From: Methanobacteriota archaeon
GTDB lineage: Archaea > Halobacteriota > Methanosarcinia > Methanosarcinales > Methanosarcinaceae
DNA length: 21,787 bases
Direction: 5' to 3'
Assembly (NCBI GenBank): GCA_030837265.1
Contig: JAUPKV010000620.1
Location: 1 to 21,787 of the forward strand
The notes beneath the pieces were generated by a model. It was not told the origin of the DNA. It made no database searches and was given only the letters and a program-made list of their open reading frames with translations. Positions 14,241 through 21,787 of this stretch are shown piece by piece. Position numbers and translations under genes: made by a program. Positions within the stretch are counted from its first letter, which is position 1, and every line of letters starts with the position of its first letter.

Positions 14241-15536
14241 ATGGATGTACTTCAAATCTCAAAAAAGATCCTTCATGAAGGCCCTGTATGTGACCACTGC
14301 CTGGGCCGTCAATTTGCAAAATTATCCACCGGCCTGAGCAATAAAGAACGCGGGCAGGCCTTAAAACTAGCTCTTGTCCTCGAGGGAGCCTTGATCTTTA
14401 AAAATGAAAATGACGATTCTCTTTTACAGGAGCTAGTCCCTTGCAGTGTTTTTGCAAGGAAAACACTTGGGAAAGAAGGTGAAGATGAGCAGTGCTGGGT
14501 CTGCCTTGATCAGTTTAAGAAGCTGGATAGATGGGCGGATGAAGCTGTTCAAGCACTTGGAAGTCTTGAGTACTCCACTTTCCTTGTGGGCACAAAGGTT
14601 AGCGGAGTTCTGAGTGAGAACGAAGAATTACTATGGGCTGAGACCGGGACTGCATATGCCGAGCAGCTTAAATCAGAACTTAATAGAGAAGTGGGCAAGC
14701 TAATCGCTGAGAAAGTGCATAAAGAAGTAGATTTTGAAAATCCTGATATTACAATTACCCTTGACCTGGCAAAAAACAAACTTGAGCTGCAGGTGCGCTC
14801 TGTGTATATCCTTGGGCGTTACCTGAAAATGGTAAGAGGAATCCCGCAAACACGATGGCCTTGCAGGAAATGTAAGGGCAAAGGTTGTGAAAGCTGCAAT
14901 TTTACAGGAAAACAGTATCAGGAATCCGTAGATGAACTGATCAAAGGGCCCGTTGTTGAAGCTTTTCAGGCAGTTGATACGACTTTCCACGGCTCAGGAA
15001 GGGAAGATATAGATGCCCTTATGCTCGGAAGCGGCAGACCTTTTGTAGTGGAAGTGAAGTATCCAAAAAAGCGCAGAGCAGACCTCGAGGAGCTGATGAA
15101 AAATATTAACGAGAAAGCTGCCGGAAAGGTTGAGGTAAGAGAGTTTTCTTTTGTTGGAAAAGATCTGATTGAAACCCTGAAAAGTTCAAAGGCGGATAAA
15201 ACTTATAAGCTTAAAGTTACATTTAAAGAGCCTGTTTCAGAGGAAAAGCTTAAATCCTGCCTTGAGGCTTTAAGCGGCTTGGAAATTTCCCAGCAGACCC
15301 CAAGGCGTGTGGTTCACAGGCGCGCTGACCTTATACGAAAGAGATATGTGCACAGCATAAGGCTTGATGAACTTGAGGACAATGGTCGCGCTTATATAAC
15401 AGTTAACTGCGAAGGCGGACTGTATGTAAAAGAGCTTATTTCCGGAGATGAAGGTAGGACGATTCCAAGTCTAAGCGGGCTTTTAGATATTCCTGCATTC
15501 GTTGAAGACCTCGATGTAGTCAACGTCGATATCTGA
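14241..15536 (+). CDS. pus10: tRNA pseudouridine(54/55) synthase Pus10
   Basis: 431 residues, standard for archaeal Pus10. It isomerises U54 and U55 in the T-loop of tRNA. The N-terminal zinc-binding part has C17-x-x-C20-L-G-R-Q-F and C85-x-x-C88. A THUMP-like RNA-binding region follows (about 110-190). Then come a further cysteine cluster (C208, C211, C216, C219) and the catalytic segment H-G-S-G-R-E-D-I-D258-A-L-M-L-G, with the conserved nucleophilic Asp. The C-terminus has the K-E-L-I-S-G-D-E-G-R-T motif. No strong Shine-Dalgarno (only GTGA-like purines). It is very likely co-transcribed with trmY. A hairpin plus T-rich stretch about 70 bases after the stop probably ends the transcript. 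Confidence 0.95.
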   Translation: MDVLQISKKILHEGPVCDHCLGRQFAKLSTGLSNKERGQALKLALVLEGALIFKNENDDSLLQELVPCSVFARKTLGKEGEDEQCWVCLDQFKKLDRWADEAVQALGSLEYSTFLVGTKVSGVLSENEELLWAETGTAYAEQLKSELNREVGKLIAEKVHKEVDFENPDITITLDLAKNKLELQVRSVYILGRYLKMVRGIPQTRWPCRKCKGKGCESCNFTGKQYQESVDELIKGPVVEAFQAVDTTFHGSGREDIDALMLGSGRPFVVEVKYPKKRRADLEELMKNINEKAAGKVEVREFSFVGKDLIETLKSSKADKTYKLKVTFKEPVSEEKLKSCLEALSGLEISQQTPRRVVHRRADLIRKRYVHSIRLDELEDNGRAYITVNCEGGLYVKELISGDEGRTIPSLSGLLDIPAFVEDLDVVNVDI

Positions 15537-15556
15537 ACCTATCAGACTATGTTGGA

Positions 15557-15593
15557 CCGTATCCAGATCAACATCTAAGCCGTATCCAGATCA
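15557..15593. repeat. Duplicated 14-bp element downstream of pus10
   Basis: CCGTATCCAGATCA occurs at 15557-15570 and again at 15580-15593, a period of 23 bases. It is non-coding and its role is unknown. Confidence 0.7.
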
Positions 15594-15605
15594 TATCTGA
15601 ATTAT

Positions 15606-15637
15606 ACCTGAGCCATATGAATCAGGTTTATTTATTA
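15606..15637 (+). terminator. Putative terminator of the trmY-pus10 transcript
   Basis: ACCTGA (15606-15611) and TCAGGT (15622-15627) form a perfect 6-bp inverted repeat with a 10-base loop, followed by TTATTTATTA. A third ACCTGA at 15651 offers an alternative partner. Archaea mainly need the T-tract, so the stem may be incidental. Confidence 0.4.
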
Positions 15638-15656
15638 GTCAGAAAAAATTACCTGA

Positions 15657-16043
<387 letters not shown>

Positions 16044-16056
16044 TCCGGTTAAGGCA

Positions 16057-16086
16057 ATCAGGCTCTAATACCTGATATTTTGTCTT
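16057..16086 (+). terminator. Hairpin and T-rich tract after rpl21e
   Basis: ATCAGG (16057-16062) and CCTGAT (16071-16076) form a perfect 6-bp stem with an 8-base loop, followed by ATTTTGTCTT. It lies 14 bases past the L21e stop and may reduce read-through into rpo4, which has its own TATA-like element at about 16217-16226. Confidence 0.45.
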
Positions 16087-16216
16087 AATTATTATGTTTT
16101 GCAGGCCTTTTCTCCAGGTAACCTGAAGATATAGCGTCCTGAGAAACCTGCAAAGCCTGCTTTAAAGCAAGCTCATCTGGGGAATAAGCTGCTTTTAAGG
16201 ATATTATAAAATATCC

Positions 16217-16226
16217 AATATATAAA
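16217..16226 (+). promoter_or_regulatory. TATA box of rpo4
   Basis: AATATATAAA about 60 bases before the rpo4 ATG, predicting a leader of roughly 35 bases. This is the clearest TATA element between rpl21e and rpo4. Confidence 0.45.
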
Positions 16227-16282
16227 CAATGTAATGATAATAGATTAGATTTAGTTTTTAACTCAAACAAGAGCGGATTCCA

Positions 16283-16636
16283 ATGATAGTTAAGGAAGTC
16301 CTCAATGAAGAATTATTAACTCTGGCCGAAGTTAAAGATATACTTTCACGGATTGCTGAGGAACGTAAAGAGCAGGGAATTGAAGTAGGATACAGGTTTA
16401 GAAAAGCCATGCATCATGCTGAGCAGTTCTCAAAAACAAAAGGGGAGAAATCAAGAGAACTTGTTAACAAGCTTTTACAGTTAGAAAAAATGAAGCCTGC
16501 AATAGCTGTCAGGATTACAGATCTTCTGCCTCAGTCCAGAGACGAAATTAGATCGATTTACGCCAAAGAAAAATACACCCTCAGTAACGAAGAACTTGAC
16601 CAGATTCTCGATTACGTGCTGGAAAGTATTGAATAA
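16283..16636 (+). CDS. rpo4: DNA-directed RNA polymerase subunit Rpo4 (RpoF)
   Basis: 117 residues, the archaeal counterpart of Rpb4. With Rpo7 it forms the stalk of RNA polymerase, which helps open the promoter and binds the emerging RNA. The protein is helical, with the family's N-terminal V-L-N-E-E-L-L-T-L-A-E-V-K-D-I-L, a central K-x-x-x-L-V-N-K-L-L-Q-L, and the closing HRDC-like segment R-I-T-D-L-L-P-Q-S-R-D-E-I-R-x-I-Y-A-K-E-K-Y (split here by one variable residue). Its place between rpl21e and DUF655-ksgA is the usual euryarchaeal arrangement. The Shine-Dalgarno sequence is weak. Confidence 0.95.
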   Translation: MIVKEVLNEELLTLAEVKDILSRIAEERKEQGIEVGYRFRKAMHHAEQFSKTKGEKSRELVNKLLQLEKMKPAIAVRITDLLPQSRDEIRSIYAKEKYTLSNEELDQILDYVLESIE

Positions 16637-16683
16637 GTAAAATCTAAAGAGAATAAGCTATATAGCAGTTTTTATCTTGTTAA

Positions 16684-16812
16684 TTAGAAAGGAAGTATCC
16701 GAAATGCGGTAATTGGTATCCGGGAGTATATGAACTAGATGTTGAAGATAGAGAACTCCTTGGATCACAAATGTCCCAAGTTCAAGACCTTGTCAGGTTT
16801 CAGAAAGCATAG
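16684..16812 (+). pseudogene. Possible frameshifted small ORF between rpo4 and DUF655
   Basis: After a TAA at 16681-16683 one frame reads L-E-R-K-Y-P-K-C-G-N-W-Y-P-G-V-Y-E-L-D, then V-E-D-R-E-L-L-G-S-Q-M-S-Q-V-Q-D-L-V-R-F-Q-K-A, ending at TAG 16810-16812. It has a protein-like composition and a single C-G-N-W-Y motif but no usable start codon in frame. A purine-rich AAAGGAAG followed by an ATG at 16703 is one frame away and stops after two codons. It may be the tail of a small zinc-ribbon-type gene damaged by a frameshift. I do not recognise the family, and chance cannot be excluded. Confidence 0.35.
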
Positions 16813-16887
16813 AGTAAGCTGAGCATATCGGGTTGAACACCTTAAAAGAAATCTACGATTTAATCTAAAGATATAGGATGGGTGCTG

Positions 16888-17619
16888 ATGAAAGTAGAGA
16901 AGTCGCAATCGGGTAGGCCACATGCTGGTAGTTCAGCTGTTGGGAAACCTTCTTATGACAGCAGGCGTTCGACAGGCAGACAGCAATCAGATAGGCAATC
17001 AGAAAGACCGCCGCGCTCATCTGGAAGATCTTCAGAAAATTCACAAGACAGAGAAGAATTCGCATGGGTACTTGATTATCTCCCTTATGGAAAATCAGTT
17101 GATATTGCTCCTGCATTTCAGAAAAAACCTCTTGTCCAGGCTATAGGAGACAAAAAGTTTACTCTCATGGAACTTGTTCCCAAATCTGGTGTAATACCTA
17201 ACATCCAATCAAGAGTCTATATAGGATCCGGAGATAGGGATGAAATAGACCATGTAAAGCAAAGAATCGGCTATCAGGATCTTACAACAGGCGCTAATCT
17301 TGAACTTCCTTTTATCCTCGAAGCCTGCGTCAGGCACCAGGAGGATCATTTTGTAAAATTCTTTAATGATGCCCATTCAATTACAACGCGCTTGCATATG
17401 CTTGAACTTCTTCCAGGGATAGGGAAAAAGCTTATGTGGTCAATTATCGATGAGCACAAAAAGGGAGACTTTAAAAGTTTTCACGACATCCGTGAAAGAA
17501 TTCCAAGCCTTCACGACCCGGCTAAAGTTATTTCCCACAGGATCGAAATGGAGCTAAAAGATGATTTTATCAAATACAGGCTATTTACCACTCCACCCCG
17601 CCGCCAGAAACCCGAGTGA
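16888..17619 (+). CDS. DUF655 RNA/DNA-binding protein (OB plus HhH)
   Basis: 243 residues from ATG 16888; a GTG at 16882 in the same frame would add two. AGGATGGG lies 5 bases upstream. Residues about 56-240 are the DUF655 family, an archaeal protein nearly always found between rpo4 and ksgA and predicted to bind nucleic acid. An OB-like beta segment (Y-G-K-S..F-T-L-M-E-L-V-P-K..V-Y-I-G) is followed by a helix-hairpin-helix (E-L-L-P-G-I-G-K-K-L-M-W-S-I). Its function is not established; context suggests ribosome biogenesis or transcription-translation linkage. The first about 55 residues are Ser/Arg/Gln/Gly-rich with no fold, longer than I expect for the family. Confidence 0.88.
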   Translation: MKVEKSQSGRPHAGSSAVGKPSYDSRRSTGRQQSDRQSERPPRSSGRSSENSQDREEFAWVLDYLPYGKSVDIAPAFQKKPLVQAIGDKKFTLMELVPKSGVIPNIQSRVYIGSGDRDEIDHVKQRIGYQDLTTGANLELPFILEACVRHQEDHFVKFFNDAHSITTRLHMLELLPGIGKKLMWSIIDEHKKGDFKSFHDIRERIPSLHDPAKVISHRIEMELKDDFIKYRLFTTPPRRQKPE

Positions 17620-17712
17620 ATCGTGAATTCTTTTTTAGCTTTTTACTGATCTAAAAAAATGTTACAATTTTTTATTGATTTTTAACTTTTTATTTTTTAC
17701 TTTTATCATTCA

Positions 17713-17763
17713 CTTCAGATAATGTATTTATAATAACTTGCTTCAGATGAAGTATTTACTATC
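17713..17763. repeat. Imperfect direct repeat carrying the ksgA promoter
   Basis: CTTCAGATAATGTATTTATA at 17713 and CTTCAGATGAAGTATTTACT at 17741 begin 23-base copies with 18 matches, 28 bases apart. The first contains the TATA-like TATTTATAAT; the second ends just before the Shine-Dalgarno sequence. Duplication of a promoter or binding site is possible. Confidence 0.55.
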
Positions 17764-17772
17764 TAAGGAGGC

Positions 17773-18591
17773 TTGAACCTGGTACATAATCTTCTTAAAA
17801 AATACAATATTAAAGGAGGCACTTTTGATCAGCATTTCCTGGTAGATACGGTCTACCTTGATAAAATTGTGGCAGCTGCAGAGTTAAAATCCGAGGACAT
17901 AGTTCTCGAAATTGGTGCTGGGATCGGAAACCTTACTGAAAGGTTGGCAAGGAAAGCAAAAAAAGTAATTGCAATTGAAATCGATCCTGCCCTGGTAAAT
18001 ATTCTGCACGACCGTTTTGACGGTGTCGGGAACATCGAGATCATTGTAGGAGACGCCTTGAAAATCGATTTTCCCAAGTTCGATAAAGTCGTCTCAAATC
18101 TTCCCTATTCAATCTCTTCGGAAATAACCTTCAAGCTCCTTCGCCATAAATTCAAACTCGGAATCCTGATGTACCAGTATGAGTTTGCTGTACGCATGGT
18201 CTCTCCTCCTAACTGCAAGGACTACTCCCGCCTGACTGTCGATACTTATTATTTTGCCAATGCTTCCATCCTGATGAAAGTTCCAAAAGGGGTCTTCCAG
18301 CCCGCCCCGGAAGTTGATTCCGCAGTAGTAAAACTTGTTCCCCGTCCGGCACCTTTTGAAGTATGGGATAAGCCCTTTTTCATGAGCTTTGTGGCGGCAG
18401 TCTTCAGCCAGCGGCGGAAAAAATTGAGAAATGCTATCCTGAACACAAATTATATACTCAAAATTCCCGACATTAAAGAAGTGATTGTTCAGCTCCCAGA
18501 GGAGTTGATGGATAAAAGGGCTGAAAACCTAACTCCTGAACAGCTTGCAGAGCTTGCAAACCTGATAGTTGGTTTTAATCAAAAGAAATAA
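17773..18591 (+). CDS. ksgA: 16S rRNA dimethyladenosine transferase KsgA/Dim1
   Basis: 272 residues from a TTG at 17773. This SAM enzyme dimethylates two adjacent adenines in helix 45 at the 3' end of 16S rRNA, a late checkpoint of small-subunit assembly. Motif I is L-E-I-G-A-G-I-G-N-L at 45-54, the acidic SAM contacts are E69 and D94, and the catalytic N-L-P-Y is at 109-112. D-Q-H-F-L-V-D at 19-25 matches the family's Q-x-F-L-x-D. The start is unusual: TAAGGAGG ends only one base before this TTG, while a CTG two codons later (17779) has ideal spacing but is a rare initiator. Third gene of the rpo4-DUF655-ksgA-hemK2 string. Confidence 0.95.
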   Translation: MNLVHNLLKKYNIKGGTFDQHFLVDTVYLDKIVAAAELKSEDIVLEIGAGIGNLTERLARKAKKVIAIEIDPALVNILHDRFDGVGNIEIIVGDALKIDFPKFDKVVSNLPYSISSEITFKLLRHKFKLGILMYQYEFAVRMVSPPNCKDYSRLTVDTYYFANASILMKVPKGVFQPAPEVDSAVVKLVPRPAPFEVWDKPFFMSFVAAVFSQRRKKLRNAILNTNYILKIPDIKEVIVQLPEELMDKRAENLTPEQLAELANLIVGFNQKK

Positions 18592-18610
18592 GCCAATATT
18601 TTAGAATTAA

Positions 18611-19246
18611 ATGACTATGGTTGAAATCGAATACAAAAATGCCCGGGTCACTTTAGGGAATGCGGATTGTGTATATGAGCCGGCTGATGATTCTTTTTTG
18701 CTTGCCGATGCTGCCATTAAGGAAGTAGCGCAAGGGATGCGTATTCTTGAAATTGGAACAGGTTCGGGCTTTGTATCCGCTGTACTCCTGGCAAACTTAA
18801 AAGACATTTATCTGCTCGCAACCGAAATAAATCCCCAGGCTGCCCGCTGTGCAAGAGCAAATAGAGTTGAGGTTATCCGTACCGACCTTTTCAAAGGTAT
18901 AAAGTCTGAAAAGCCGGAAGAACGTTTTGACCTTATCCTCTTCAACCCACCCTATCTCCCCACTTCTAAGGAGGAAAAAGTGCCGGGCTGGCTGAATTAC
19001 GCCTTTGACGGCGGTATCAGCGGAAGAGAAACCTTGAATAGGTTTCTAGACCAGGTAAAAGACTATCTCAAACCGGAAGGAAAGATTCTCGTACTTATCT
19101 CTTCGATTACCGGGCTCAAGGCAGTCAGGGAGAAAATGGAAGAGCTGGGGTTCAGGGTTGACATAGTAGAAAGGAAAAAGGTCTCTTTTGAGGAATTAAT
19201 GGTTGTGAGGGGGAAGCTTCATTACAGAGGAAACCAAACAGGTTGA
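18611..19246 (+). CDS. HemK2/Mtq2-type protein glutamine methyltransferase
   Basis: 211 residues from ATG 18611; ATG 18617 is an equally possible start. It is a compact class I SAM methyltransferase with Y-E-P-A-D-D-S-F-L-L, then motif I L-E-I-G-T-G-S-G-F-V (46-55), an acidic residue at E73, and the N-P-P-Y-L-P signature (112-117) of enzymes that methylate amide nitrogens. Lacking the N-terminal helical domain of bacterial PrmC, it fits archaeal/eukaryal HemK2, which with Trm112 methylates the glutamine of the GGQ loop in release factor 1. It begins 19 bases after ksgA with no Shine-Dalgarno, so it is probably co-transcribed. The target is inferred from family. Confidence 0.9.
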   Translation: MTMVEIEYKNARVTLGNADCVYEPADDSFLLADAAIKEVAQGMRILEIGTGSGFVSAVLLANLKDIYLLATEINPQAARCARANRVEVIRTDLFKGIKSEKPEERFDLILFNPPYLPTSKEEKVPGWLNYAFDGGISGRETLNRFLDQVKDYLKPEGKILVLISSITGLKAVREKMEELGFRVDIVERKKVSFEELMVVRGKLHYRGNQTG

Positions 19247-19457
19247 AATTCAGCTCTTTCAAAAAATTTCACTTCACATAAAGATTAGGGAATAATATTT
19301 AATTAAAGTTCACCTTAAAAACATATTAAATTTCAAATTTTTTGTACAAGAAGTAATATATTCTATAAATCTTAATTACGACCAATGTATCTAAACTGAC
19401 ATTCTCAGACATCTTTAGATTCATAGCATTACCTGATTAACTGGAGATAAATACCTG

Positions 19458-21787
19458 ATGTATTATGATGAAGCCGCAGATGCGGTTCTAATGGCCCTGA
19501 ATTCCTCCGAAAAAGGACTGAGTTCGGAAGAAGCGGAAAATAGACTTAAAAAATACGGAAAAAACGAACTTCAAGAAGAAGAAAAAGTATCTGTATTAAA
19601 ACTACTTCTTTCACAGTTCAAAAGTATTCTTATCGTTATTCTGATTGCTGCGGCCTTAGTTTCGGCTCTCTTCGGAGAACTTATCGATGCCATGGTGATT
19701 CTGTTCACGGTATTTGTTGCAGGAGTACTTGGTTTTATTCAAGAGTATAGGGCAGAAAAATCGATAAAACTTTTAAAATCACTTACAAGTCCAGAAGCCA
19801 CTGTAGTTAGGGATGGGAATGAAGTTAGAATGCCTTCTTCCACCCTTGTCCCTGGTGATATATTGCTCCTGCAGGCAGGAGATAGGATCCCTGCCGATGC
19901 CAGGCTGCTTGAGACCCTTGCTCTAAAAATAGATGAGTCTTCATTTACAGGAGAATCCTTATCAATTGAAAAAGGAAACGGAGTTTTACCCCCCGAGACC
20001 CCGGAGCCTGACCGGAGAAACATGGTTTATACCGGAACTGCAGCCACCTATGGCAAAGGAAAGGCAGTAGTGACAGCAACAGGCATGAATACGTCTTTCG
20101 GGCGGCTTGCCAAGCTTCTGGGGGGAATTGAAAGGGAGAGGACCCCACTTCAGGCGAAGCTTGATCAGTTCGGGCGCTGGATTGGAGTTGCAACAATTAT
20201 GGTCGTAGCCTTTGTGGCAGTACTGGGAATTCTTCGGGGCTTTCCTCCTTTTGAGATGTTTCTTTGGGGTGTCGCCCTTGCTGTAGCGGCAATCCCCGAA
20301 GCTCTTCCTGCCGTTGTGACTGTGGGACTCGCTCTTGGTGTCCGCAGAATGATAAAGAGACATGCTCTTATCCGTAGGTTGCCTTCAGTAGAAACCCTGG
20401 GTTCTACTAATATTATTTGTACAGATAAGACAGGAACACTTACCCAGAACAAGATGACAGTAGAGAAAATTTTTGTAAACGGAGCTGTACTAAATGTTAC
20501 AGGAAATGGATACGAGCCTATAGGAGAATTTCTCTGTGAAGACATCACTACTTCCTGCGACTCGCATCTTCATAGACTGCTAGTTGCAGGGACTCTATGT
20601 AATGATGCAGGATTAGTCCGGGAAAAAGAGACCTGGGGTATAAAAGGAGATCCAACGGAAGGCGCTCTCGTGGTCGTGGCAGCTAAAGCTGGAATCCACA
20701 AAAATGCCCTCGAGGAAAAAAACAGGCGTGTAGGGGAAGTCCCTTTTTCTTCCGAAAGAAAGAGAATGACTACCCTGAACATTTCCGAAGAAGGTTTATA
20801 TGCTTATTCCAAAGGAGCTCCGGAGGTTATCATTGCATCCTGCACGAGAATCTCTCTTGGGGAACATGAGGAAGAATTAACTCCTGAAATCAGGAAGAAT
20901 ATTCTGGACATTGTAAATGAAATGGCAAACCAGAGTCTACGAGTGATGGGGTTCTCCTACTGCAAGCTGGAAAAAGAAATAGATCTCGAAGAAGCCGAAA
21001 ACGATATGGTTTTTGCAGGATTGATGGGCATGCGCGATCCTCCGCGGGAAGAAGTAAAAGTTGCAATTGCTACCTGTGCCAGTGCAGGAATCCGGACCGT
21101 AATGATTACAGGAGACCATAGAACAACTGCTTCTTCAATTGCAAAGGAACTTGGGATCCTCCGTGAAGGAGACTTAGTTCTGACAGGAGCAGAACTGGAA
21201 GTCATGGATAACCGGAAATTCGAGGAAATTGTGGAGAGAATTTCGGTCTATGCAAGAGTCTATCCTGAGCAAAAGCTGAAGGTCGTTGAAGCGCTTAAGA
21301 AAAAAGGATATGTAGTTGCAATGACCGGAGACGGGGTAAACGATGCACCTGCCCTTAAAGCTGCAGATATGGGCATTGCTATGGGCATTACCGGGACAGA
21401 CGTCAGCAAAGAAGCGTCCAGTATGATTCTGACGGATGACAATTTTGCTTCTATTGTTTCCGCAGTTGAAGAAGGCAGAAATATATTAAAGAATATCAAA
21501 AATTTCATCGCCTATGGACTCACCTGCCACATAGGTCTTGTTCTTATTGTGCTTATAGGGGTATTGACCTGGGAAGTCCTGCCAGTCATAGCTGTCCAGA
21601 TCCTCTGGATAAACCTGATCACTGACGGACTACCCCCAATGGCACTTTCTGTTGAAGCTCCCGACAAAGGACTCATGAAGCAAAAGCCCATAAGATCAAA
21701 AGAAGGGCTTGTATCTAAAAGAATGATTCTATCGAGCCTTGGATTAGGGCTTTTGATTGCCCTCCAATCCCTTGGAGTCATTCATTG
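19458..21787 (+). CDS. Type II P-type cation-transporting ATPase, 5' part
   Basis: Open from ATG 19458 to the right edge (776 codons, about 85 percent of the usual 880-920). All P-type landmarks are present: N-terminal cation-ATPase domain (about 5-70), T-G-E-S at 164-167 in the actuator, A-I-P-E281-A-L-P-A in M4, phosphorylation site D323-K-T-G-T-L-T, nucleotide-binding K452-G-A-P-E, M-I-T-G-D-H, and G-D-G-V-N-D at 624-629. M6 reads N719-L-I-T-D723-G. These resemble SERCA/PMCA calcium pumps (site II residues kept), but M5 has H691 and no Asn/Glu of site I, so one ion per cycle is more likely. Calcium is the likely but unproven substrate. GGAG lies 12 bases upstream. Confidence 0.93.
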   Translation, partial: MYYDEAADAVLMALNSSEKGLSSEEAENRLKKYGKNELQEEEKVSVLKLLLSQFKSILIVILIAAALVSALFGELIDAMVILFTVFVAGVLGFIQEYRAEKSIKLLKSLTSPEATVVRDGNEVRMPSSTLVPGDILLLQAGDRIPADARLLETLALKIDESSFTGESLSIEKGNGVLPPETPEPDRRNMVYTGTAATYGKGKAVVTATGMNTSFGRLAKLLGGIERERTPLQAKLDQFGRWIGVATIMVVAFVAVLGILRGFPPFEMFLWGVALAVAAIPEALPAVVTVGLALGVRRMIKRHALIRRLPSVETLGSTNIICTDKTGTLTQNKMTVEKIFVNGAVLNVTGNGYEPIGEFLCEDITTSCDSHLHRLLVAGTLCNDAGLVREKETWGIKGDPTEGALVVVAAKAGIHKNALEEKNRRVGEVPFSSERKRMTTLNISEEGLYAYSKGAPEVIIASCTRISLGEHEEELTPEIRKNILDIVNEMANQSLRVMGFSYCKLEKEIDLEEAENDMVFAGLMGMRDPPREEVKVAIATCASAGIRTVMITGDHRTTASSIAKELGILREGDLVLTGAELEVMDNRKFEEIVERISVYARVYPEQKLKVVEALKKKGYVVAMTGDGVNDAPALKAADMGIAMGITGTDVSKEASSMILTDDNFASIVSAVEEGRNILKNIKNFIAYGLTCHIGLVLIVLIGVLTWEVLPVIAVQILWINLITDGLPPMALSVEAPDKGLMKQKPIRSKEGLVSKRMILSSLGLGLLIALQSLGVIH

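Noticed and set aside
16085..16270. 61-codon minus-strand ORF between rpl21e and rpo4
   Set aside because: It has no ribosome-binding site and no recognised family, and the region is full of small palindromes and promoter elements of the plus-strand genes.
16810..16812. TAG of the small ORF as a pyrrolysine codon
   Set aside because: Read-through adds only seven further codons (S-K-L-S-I-S-G) before TGA, and the ORF lacks a start; there is no support for a pyrrolysine protein.

Overview
This window reads as a chromosomal segment of a methanogenic archaeon, very probably Methanosarcina or a close relative. The basis is the combination of archaeal information-processing genes (Trm1, TrmY, Pus10, ribosomal protein L21e, RNA polymerase Rpo4, KsgA/Dim1, HemK2), an MsvR-type redox regulator (methanogen-restricted), a PspA-PspAA pair, secreted proteins with an archaeosortase-type tail, AT-rich spacers and TATA-box promoters. 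The identification comes from protein families and recollection, not from a database search. No rRNA, tRNA, CRISPR array, complete insertion sequence or prophage was seen.

Layout. 1-4149 is an accessory region: the 3' end of a TPR gene, then three minus-strand genes (YdjM-like membrane hydrolase, an unrecognised exported protein, a six-repeat NHL surface protein). 4150-5189 is a minus-strand pspA-pspAA operon. Divergent from it at 5594-6334 is an msvR gene broken by two in-frame TAA codons inside the DNA-binding helix; its promoter and a TTCG-N8-CGAA operator-like dyad survive. 6380-9075 holds minus-strand genes for a DUF2110-like protein, a winged-helix regulator with an acidic linker, and the tRNA m2,2G26 methyltransferase Trm1. 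9076-9861 is mostly non-coding and carries the decayed 3' end of a zinc alcohol dehydrogenase, a triplicated 17-bp repeat and a 12-bp hairpin. 9862-12845 (minus) holds a cupredoxin-like lipoprotein that has lost its copper ligands, an MgtC/DUF4010 membrane protein and a calcineurin-like phosphoesterase.

From 13559 to the right edge everything is on the plus strand. trmY and pus10 are adjacent and act on the same tRNA nucleotide (U54 to pseudouridine to N1-methylpseudouridine). Then comes the conserved euryarchaeal string rpl21e, rpo4, DUF655, ksgA, hemK2, covering ribosome assembly, transcription, rRNA modification and release-factor methylation. The window ends inside a type II P-type cation ATPase gene (19458 onward).

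No wholly new system is claimed. The points most worth a second look are the doubly nonsense-mutated msvR, a lipoprotein with a ligand-less cupredoxin fold, a possible structured RNA with G-tract loops upstream of trmY, an orphan small coding remnant between rpo4 and DUF655, and an in-frame stop just upstream of the MgtC gene.
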